Shown piece by piece: positions 56,434 through 64,000 of a stretch of 64,000 bases of DNA. The position numbers and the translations under genes are program-made. Each line of letters opens with the position of its first letter. Within the stretch, counting starts at the first letter, position 1. The DNA comes from Yimella sp. cx-51 (GTDB taxonomy: Bacteria > Actinomycetota > Actinomycetes > Actinomycetales > Dermatophilaceae): NCBI RefSeq assembly GCF_017654605.1, contig NZ_CP072113.1, positions 1,426,001-1,490,000 of the forward strand, read 5' to 3'. The notes beneath the pieces were generated by a model, which saw only the letters and a list, made by a program, of their open reading frames with translations, made no database searches and was not told the origin of the DNA.

Positions 56434-57367
56434 GACTTCTTCGCTTTCGTCGAACTCTTGGTCTTCACCAGGTCGAGCCCCTGCAACGCATCGCGGTAGA
56501 CCTCATCCTTGTCGAGGCGGCGCAGTTCCTCGGCCAGAGCCCCCGCCGTGGAGGGCCGCGGAAGCGGGAAGTGACGCGGCTGCTGACCGGGTTGCGTCAG
56601 CGTCGCGTGTTCGGCTTCGGAGCGCTCCAACACGATCGCCCCGCTCGCACGCTCCATCGTCACGCTGATCAACCCACGCCCCTTCGCGCCGTCGACCCGC
56701 TCCACCGGACAACGCAGCCGAACAGCGAGCCAGGCGGCCACGAGGTCACTGCTCGCCGAATCGGAGGCGCCCTTGACGGTCACTGCAGTCACCTGCTCGA
56801 ACGGCTCCTGGTCGAGCGTTGTCGCCAGCAACGCACGCCACCGCGTCGTGCGGGCCCAGGCCATGTCGGTGTCACCGTGGGTGTAGTCGTCGGCACGCAC
56901 CGCAAGCTCCCGGCGAGGATTGCTCGTCGTGGCCGCGTCGGTGATCCGTCGCTGGGCCAGGCGGCCGACCGATGAGCCGGCCAGCTCCTTGGGGCCGGCG
57001 CCGGGCCACCATGCGACGACGGGGGAGTCGGCCAGCAGCAGTGGGATGACGACGCTGCCGCCGTGATCGACGAGTTCGCCGGCGAGGCGCAGCACGATGA
57101 GCTCGCTCACCCCGGCCTCGCCACCGACCCGGATCTGCGCATCCAGGCGGCTGCCTCCACGCTTGCTGCCAGCCACCAGCACCAGGATGCGGCTCGGGTG
57201 TTCATGACTCGCTTCGGCAGCCGCCTCGATCGCGTCATCGGCGTGCTCTTCGTCGGTGACGATGACCAGGGTCATGACCCCGCCCTGGGTAACTGCGCCG
57301 ACCTGTGAGCGCAGTCGGACCAACTGCTTGGAGACGTCTCGGGTGCTGCAGTCGGGCAGATTGACGA

Positions 57368-57371
<4 letters not shown>
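56430..57371 (-). CDS. opcA: Glucose-6-phosphate dehydrogenase assembly protein OpcA
   Basis: 313 aa from GTG 57371, overlapping the zwf stop. Matches the OpcA family of actinobacteria and cyanobacteria: MTLVIVTDEEHADDAIEAA, then PSRILVLVAGSKRG, SPVVAWWPGAGPKE, and RWRALLATTLDQEPFE. No enzyme active site is recognised. OpcA assembles or activates G6PDH and links it to redox control in the families studied. Its sitting directly after zwf is typical. Confidence 0.95.
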
Positions 57372-58908
<1,537 letters not shown>

Positions 58909-58912
<4 letters not shown>

Positions 58913-60525
58913 GAGGCCTGGTGCTGCGTGGCTGATCGGATTGCTTGGAGCAGCTCCGAGGAGCCCTGCTCGTGGTCGAGGAGGTGCAGGCGCAGCACGG
59001 GGCGTCCCTTGTCGGCCAACACCTTGGCGTCGCCGGCGGCCTGCGAACCGATGAAGTCGCCGAAGGTGAACTCCCGACCGGGCACCGGAAGGTCTTCCTG
59101 ACCGGCCGTTGTGATCTGCAGGTAGACGCCGTTGGCCGGGCCACCCTTGTGGTACTGACCGGTGGAGTGCAGGAAACGCGGGCCCCAACCGAAGGTGACC
59201 GGACGGTCGATCTTCTGGGCGAAGAGCCCGGTGACATCGGCCAGCGAACGGTCGGCAATGCGGTCGAGGTAGGCCATGATCGCCAGGTAGCCGTCACCGG
59301 GCACCTGTGCGAGCAGCGCGCTGATCGCGTCGGCGGTCGTGGTTGCGTCACCGAGCCAGTCGCCGTCGGCCCGCACCTCGATGCCGCCGTCGGTGAATGC
59401 GGGCTCGTCGGCCGTGCTCGAATCGGAGTCGAGCAGTTCGCGCGCGGCCTGCTTGGCGGACTCGACATCGGGCTGGTCAAAGGGGTTGATGCCGATCAAC
59501 CGCCCGGCGACGGCCACCGCAACCTCCCAGAGCAGGAAGCTGGCTCCGAGCGAACCGGCGACGTCGACCGAATCACCTTCGGGCGCAGCAGCATCGGCAC
59601 CGACGAGATAGGCGTACAGCTCGTCGGACGCCTGGCTCGTCACGGGCGCATCGCCTGCGACGATCGGCAGCAGCCCCTTGCCGAGCTTGCCAGTGCTCTC
59701 GGCGATCAGCTGCTCGGCCCAGTCACCGAAGCCGTCCGCGGACGTGCCCGCGTCGATGAGCACCAACTTGTCGCGCAGCGGGTCGGTGCCACCGATGGCC
59801 GCACCGAGCACGAGCGCGGGGTTGTCGGCGGAATCAGCCGCGAGCTGCTCGTCGACGGCTGCTGCTTCGTCCAGCAGTTTGCCGATGTCGGCACCGGCCA
59901 GACCGCTGGGCACCAGACCGAAGGCGGTCAACGCCGAGTAGCGTCCACCGACATTCGGATCAGCGTTGATCACGGTGTAGCCGTCGGCGCGCGACTGCTC
60001 ATCCAGGGGGCTACCCGGGTCGGTCACCACGACGATGCGTTCGGTGGGGTCGATGCCAGCCTTCTCGAAGGCGTCGATGTACGCGCGGCGTTGCGAATCG
60101 GTCTCGACGGTGGATCCCGACTTGGACGACACGACCACGACGGTCTCGTCGAGGCGGTCTTCGAGCGAGGCACGCACCATGTCGGGCTGGGAGCTGTCGA
60201 GCACGGTGATCGGCACGCCCGCGGTGGCGCAGATGACCTCCGGCGCCAACGACGAACCGCCCATGCCGCAGAGGACGACATGGGTCAAACCCTTGTCCTG
60301 CAACGACTTACGCAACTGCTCGATCTGATCGACCAGCACCCGCGACTGCTCGGCGAGGTCGACCCACGACAGACGCTTGGAGGCTTCGCTCTCGGCGTCC
60401 GGACCCCACAGCGTGGCGTCCTGGGCAAACAACCGACTGGCGACCTTGTCGCTCACCAATGCGTCGAGGTGACGCTCAACCGCCTCGGACGCCGCACCGG
60501 ACGTGCGAACCGACAGATCGCTCAC
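58909..60525 (-). CDS. pgi: Glucose-6-phosphate isomerase
   Basis: 538 aa from GTG 60525; GTGA overlaps the tal stop. SIS-type fold: [17 protein letters not shown] near residue 80, [17 protein letters not shown], and [20 protein letters not shown] in the C-terminal half, all typical of the actinobacterial type. It interconverts glucose-6-phosphate and fructose-6-phosphate, linking the operon to glycolysis. In some relatives it is fused to transaldolase; here the two are separate genes with a four-base overlap. Confidence 0.92.
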
Positions 60526-61637
60526 TTCCCGACCGCCTTGTCGAGCTCGCCCTGCAGCGAGGTCAGCAACTCCGACCAGGAGTCCTCGAACTTGCTGACA
60601 CCTTCGTCCTCGAGCACGGCGACGACGTCGTTGTAGTCGACCCCGAACGAGTCGAGCTGAGCGAGCACCTCGCGGGCGCGCTCGTAGTATCCGGTCACCT
60701 GGTCGCCGTCGACCTGGCCGTGGTCGGCCACGGCCTCGAGGGTCTTGGGCGGCATGGTGTTGACGGTGTTCGGCGCCGCGAGGTCGACGACGTACATGGT
60801 GTCCTTGTACTCCGGGTTCTTCACACCGGTGGAGGCCCACAGCGGACGCTGCACATGTGCGCCCTCGTCAGCCAGCGACTGCCAGCGCGGCGTGGAGAAG
60901 ACCTCCTCGAAGGCCTGGTAGGCAAGGCGCGCGTTGGCGACGCCGGCCTGACCCTTGAGGGCGGTGGCCTGCTCGGTGCCGATCTCGTCGAGGCGCTTGT
61001 CGATCTCGGTGTCGACCCGGGAGACGAAGAACGACGCGACCGAACGAATGGTCGAGAGGTCTTTGTCGGCAGCCTTCGCCTGCTCCAGCCCCTCCAGGTA
61101 GGCGTTCATCACATCGCGGTAGCGGTCGAGGGAGAAGATCAACGTCACGTTGACGCTGATGCCTTCAGCCAGCGCTGCGGTGATCGCCGGCAGGCCCTCA
61201 CGGGTGGCCGGGATCTTGATCATGACGTTGGAGCGGTCGACGCGTGCCCACAGCTTCTTGGCCGCCTCGATGGTGCCGTCGGTGTCCTTGGCCAGACGCG
61301 GGTCGACCTCGATCGACACGCGCCCGTCCTGACCGTCGGTGCTCTCGTAGAGACCTCGGAACTGGTCGCAGGCGGTGCGGACGTCATCCGTGGTGATCTC
61401 GAAGACCGCCTGGTCGACGTCGGCGCCCTTGCCGGCCAATTCCTTGACCTGGGTGTCGTAGGCGGCGCCGTCGGAGAGAGCCGTGGCGAAGATCGTCGGG
61501 TTGGTGGTGACACCGACGACATTGCGCTCCTCGATCAGCTTCGCCAGGTCGCCGTCGGACATCAGGGTGCGGCTCAGGTCGTCCAACCAGATCGAGACGC
61601 CGACCTCGGACAGGGCCTGGGTGTTCTTGTTGCTCAT
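60522..61637 (-). CDS. tal: Transaldolase
   Basis: 371 aa from ATG 61637, with a GAGAGGAAC ribosome site. Early block [36 protein letters not shown], the Schiff-base Lys in [16 protein letters not shown] and the later [11 protein letters not shown] all match transaldolase. It moves a dihydroxyacetone unit between sugar phosphates. It lies 40 bases after tkt and overlaps pgi. Confidence 0.97.
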   Translation of the reverse strand: MSNKNTQALSEVGVSIWLDDLSRTLMSDGDLAKLIEERNVVGVTTNPTIFATALSDGAAYDTQVKELAGKGADVDQAVFEITTDDVRTACDQFRGLYESTDGQDGRVSIEVDPRLAKDTDGTIEAAKKLWARVDRSNVMIKIPATREGLPAITAALAEGISVNVTLIFSLDRYRDVMNAYLEGLEQAKAADKDLSTIRSVASFFVSRVDTEIDKRLDEIGTEQATALKGQAGVANARLAYQAFEEVFSTPRWQSLADEGAHVQRPLWASTGVKNPEYKDTMYVVDLAAPNTVNTMPPKTLEAVADHGQVDGDQVTGYYERAREVLAQLDSFGVDYNDVVAVLEDEGVSKFEDSWSELLTSLQGELDKAVGK

Positions 61638-61677
61638 GTCGTTCCTCTCAGTGGGAATCGTGTGCGTCGAGAAGTTG

Positions 61678-63882
61678 TCAGTGGTTCAGCGGCCAGGTGG
61701 GCACTTCGACGTCGACGCCGGGGGTGGCATCTGCGGACGTGGCGTCGGTGATCGACTCCTGCGCCGCGGAAACCACGTGCTCCGGGGTGATGCCGAACTT
61801 CTTCAGCACCAGTGCGCCGTCGGCCGAGGAACCGAAGTGCTCGATCGACACGCACCGACCGGCGTCGCCGACGTAGCGGTGCCAGGGCATCGAGATGCCG
61901 GCCTCGACGCTCACTCGCGCCTTGACGCTCGGCGGGAGCACCTCGTCGCGGTAGCTCTTGGGCTGCTGGTTGAACCACTCGAGGCACGGAGCCGACACGA
62001 CACGGGCCTGAACGCCCTTGTCGGCCAGAGCCTTTCGCGCTTCGAGAGCCACGGAGACCTCGGAGCCACTGGCGATCAGGATGACGTCCGGAGTGCCTTC
62101 GGTGTCGGCGAGCACGTACGCGCCCTTGGCGACATTGTCGGGCGAGGCGTACTCGGAACGATCGATGATCGGCAACGCCTGGCGCGACAGGACCAGACCG
62201 GCGGGGTTGTCGGTGTTCTCCAGGATCGTGCGCCACGCCGCAGCGGTCTCGTTGGCGTCGGAGGGGCGCACGACGTCGAGCATCGGGATCGCCCGGAGCG
62301 CCGCGAGGTGCTCGATCGGCTGGTGCGTGGGGCCGTCCTCACCCAAGCCCACGGAGTCGTGGGTCCAGACGAAGGTGACCGGGATGTTCTGCAGGGCGGC
62401 CAGGCGGACGGCCGCGCGCATGTAGTCGGAGAACACCAGGAAGGTGCCGCCGTACGGGCGGGTGAGGCCTTCCAGGGCAATTCCGTTGAGCGCCAGACCC
62501 ATCGCGAACTCACGTACACCGAAGTGCAGGGTGCGGCCGTACGGCCCGCCCTTCCACTCCGCGGTCTGGCGATCGCTCGGGATGAACGAGGGCTGGCCAC
62601 CCATCGTGGTGTTGTTCGACTCCGCGAGGTCGGCCGAGCCGCCCCAGAGTTCGGGCATGACGTCGGCCAGCGCGGTCAGCACCTTGCCCGATGCGGCCCG
62701 GGTGGCGATGCCCTTCTCGTCGGCGTCGAAGGTGGGGAAGGCGTCGGCGAAGCCCTCCGGCAGTTCGCGCGCGACGAGGCGGTCGAGCAGTTTCGCAGCA
62801 TCGGCGTTCGCCGAACGCCAGGCCTCGTACGACGTGTTCCACTCGGCGCGGGCCTCCTTGCCGCGCTTGACGACCTCGCGAGCGTGGTTGATCACCGCGT
62901 CGCTGACCTCGAAGGTCTTGCGTCCGTCGAAGCCGAGCAGCTTCTTCAGGCCGGTGATCTCCTCCTCGCCCAGTGCCGAGCCGTGCGACTTGCCGGTGCC
63001 CTGCTTGGTGGGGGCAGGCCAGGCGATCACGGTGCGCAGGATGATCAGGCTGGGCTTGGTGGTCTCGGTCTTGGCCTTCAGCACCGCGGCGTGGAGTGCG
63101 TCGACGTCCTCGACGTAGTCGGGGTCGGTGGTGCCGTGCTTGCGGCGCCAGGGCACCTCGATGACTTCCCAGCCGTAGGACTCGTAACGGCCCTTGACGT
63201 CCTCGCTGAACGACACGTCGGTGTCGTCCTCGATCGAGATCTGGTTCTGGTCGTAGATCGCGATGAGGTTGCCGAGGTTCTGCGTGCCGGCCAGCGAACT
63301 GGCCTCGCCGCTGACACCTTCCATGAGGCAGCCGTCACCGGCGATCACGTAGATGAAGTGATCGAAGGGGCTGGTGCCGGGGGCCGCGTCGGGGTCGAGC
63401 ATGCCGCGCTGACGGCGCTGGGCCATCGCCATACCGACGGCGGAGGCGAAGCCCGAGCCGAGCGGTCCGGTGGTGATCTCCACACCGGTGGTGTGGGTGA
63501 CCTCCGGGTGCCCGGGGGTGGCCGACTCCCAGGTGCGCAGGGCCTCCAGGTCAGGCAGTTCGAGTCCGTAGCCGGAGAAGTAGAGCTGGATGTACTGGGT
63601 CAGGCTCGAGTGCCCGGCCGACAGCACGAAGCGATCGCGACCGATCCAGTGCGGATCGGAGGGGTCGTGCCGCATGACGTTCTGGTACAGCAGGTACGCA
63701 GCCGGCGCGAGGCTGATCGCCGTGCCGGGGTGGCCGTTGCCGGTCTTCTGCACGGCATCGGCAGCCAACAACCGAGCGGTGTCGACAGCGCGGATGTCGA
63801 GGTCGCTCCACCCGACGGTCTCGGCCTTCGGCAGGGTCAGGCTCTCGTCGCGTCCGGCGATGGGGGAGGCGTCCGTGCTCAC
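61678..63882 (-). CDS. tkt: Transketolase
   Basis: 734 aa from GTG 63882 ([14 protein letters not shown]), with AAGGAG nine bases upstream; ATG 63915 in frame would add 11 residues. Thiamine-diphosphate motifs: [34 protein letters not shown] and the later [12 protein letters not shown], then [16 protein letters not shown]. It transfers two-carbon units in the pentose phosphate pathway. First gene of the tkt-tal-pgi-zwf-opcA-pgl operon. A heme A/protoheme farnesyltransferase gene is a usual divergent neighbour in actinobacteria, beyond the window. Confidence 0.97.
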   Translation of the reverse strand: MSTDASPIAGRDESLTLPKAETVGWSDLDIRAVDTARLLAADAVQKTGNGHPGTAISLAPAAYLLYQNVMRHDPSDPHWIGRDRFVLSAGHSSLTQYIQLYFSGYGLELPDLEALRTWESATPGHPEVTHTTGVEITTGPLGSGFASAVGMAMAQRRQRGMLDPDAAPGTSPFDHFIYVIAGDGCLMEGVSGEASSLAGTQNLGNLIAIYDQNQISIEDDTDVSFSEDVKGRYESYGWEVIEVPWRRKHGTTDPDYVEDVDALHAAVLKAKTETTKPSLIILRTVIAWPAPTKQGTGKSHGSALGEEEITGLKKLLGFDGRKTFEVSDAVINHAREVVKRGKEARAEWNTSYEAWRSANADAAKLLDRLVARELPEGFADAFPTFDADEKGIATRAASGKVLTALADVMPELWGGSADLAESNNTTMGGQPSFIPSDRQTAEWKGGPYGRTLHFGVREFAMGLALNGIALEGLTRPYGGTFLVFSDYMRAAVRLAALQNIPVTFVWTHDSVGLGEDGPTHQPIEHLAALRAIPMLDVVRPSDANETAAAWRTILENTDNPAGLVLSRQALPIIDRSEYASPDNVAKGAYVLADTEGTPDVILIASGSEVSVALEARKALADKGVQARVVSAPCLEWFNQQPKSYRDEVLPPSVKARVSVEAGISMPWHRYVGDAGRCVSIEHFGSSADGALVLKKFGITPEHVVSAAQESITDATSADATPGVDVEVPTWPLNH

Positions 63883-63924
63883 GTGTGGTGGCTCCTTCGT
63901 GCTGGGTGCATGCATTCCATGTCG

Positions 63925-63930
63925 AGCCTA
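63925..63930 (-). promoter_or_regulatory. -10 element TAGGCT upstream of tkt
   Basis: On the minus strand TAGGCT lies 42 bases before the tkt GTG. It predicts a short leader of about 36 bases containing the AAGGAG site and a possible 13-codon upstream ORF (ATG 63920-63918). No clear -35 is seen. The remaining bases to 64000 hold no gene I can support; TAGACT near 63984 on the plus strand may belong to a rightward gene beyond the edge. Confidence 0.4.
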
Positions 63931-64000
63931 GTCCTGCAAACCGCCGATGTGTTGAGCGCGTCCAGCCGCCGTTCGGGGAGCAGATAGACTCTTGGCGGCG

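Noticed and set aside
62207-62215. TTGTCGGTG on the plus strand inside tkt (antisense)
   Set aside because: The eight-base spacer is followed by GATCGT, not TAnnnT, and no gene starts there. It is coding sequence of tkt.

Overview
The window is about 64 kb of a high-GC actinobacterial chromosome. Evidence for this is the actinobacterial gene order (rpsA, coaE, uvrB, uvrA, uvrC, rapZ, yvcK, whiA, gap, pgk, tpiA, secG, rbpA, then tkt-tal-pgi-zwf-opcA-pgl), the presence of the actinobacteria-restricted rbpA, whiA and opcA, frequent GTG and TTG starts, and many leaderless promoters (TAnnnT followed 6-8 bases later by the start codon). The gene content fits Micrococcales, perhaps near Dermacoccaceae or Intrasporangiaceae; that placement is an inference. 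No insertion sequence, prophage, CRISPR array, rRNA or origin was seen. No gene-free stretch exceeds about 210 bases.

Layout. 1-6 kb: end of gltB, gltD, pyk, tRNA-Leu(CAA), an NADPH-dependent FMN reductase-like protein, an unknown protein and the ANTAR regulator pdtaR. 6-11.5 kb: a complete branched-chain amino-acid ABC transporter operon (livJ-H-M-G-F) between two good terminators. 11.6-16.5 kb: DUF554 membrane protein, GNAT, PaaI-type thioesterase, polA. 16.5-28.4 kb: an accessory block of ten genes on both strands for a surface glycan (flippase, methyltransferase, two large polytopic membrane proteins, a 46-aa DUF2613-like protein, GT4, a GT2-methyltransferase fusion, a 2OG-Fe(II) oxygenase, an acyltransferase and a DUF3068 protein). 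28.4-42.9 kb: rpsA, SDR, coaE-grpB fusion, antiporter, YwiC-like, a broken GntR gene, uvrB, a four-gene leftward operon (GH15, MBL hydrolase, NlpC/P60, EamA) and an N-terminally truncated SGNH hydrolase. 42.9-55.6 kb: uvrA, a Rieske lipoprotein, uvrC-rapZ-yvcK-whiA, then gap-pgk-tpiA, secG and rbpA. 55.6-64 kb: the oxidative and non-oxidative pentose phosphate operon, transcribed leftward from tkt to pgl with stop/start overlaps of four bases.

The most interesting signal is regulatory. The starts of uvrA, uvrB and uvrC each carry an exact TTGTCGGTG-N8-TAnnnT element, and polA carries the same element with one mismatch (TTGTCGGTC-N8-TAGGGT). This is the form described for the LexA-independent, PafBC-type DNA-damage promoter of actinobacteria. 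In all four the start codon lies 6-7 bases after the -10, so the mRNAs are predicted to be leaderless. The whole nucleotide-excision incision complex and its gap-filling polymerase would thus be one co-induced regulon in this organism. The second signal is the surface-glycan block between polA and rpsA, which combines polymer-building enzymes with a hydroxylase and a tiny membrane protein.
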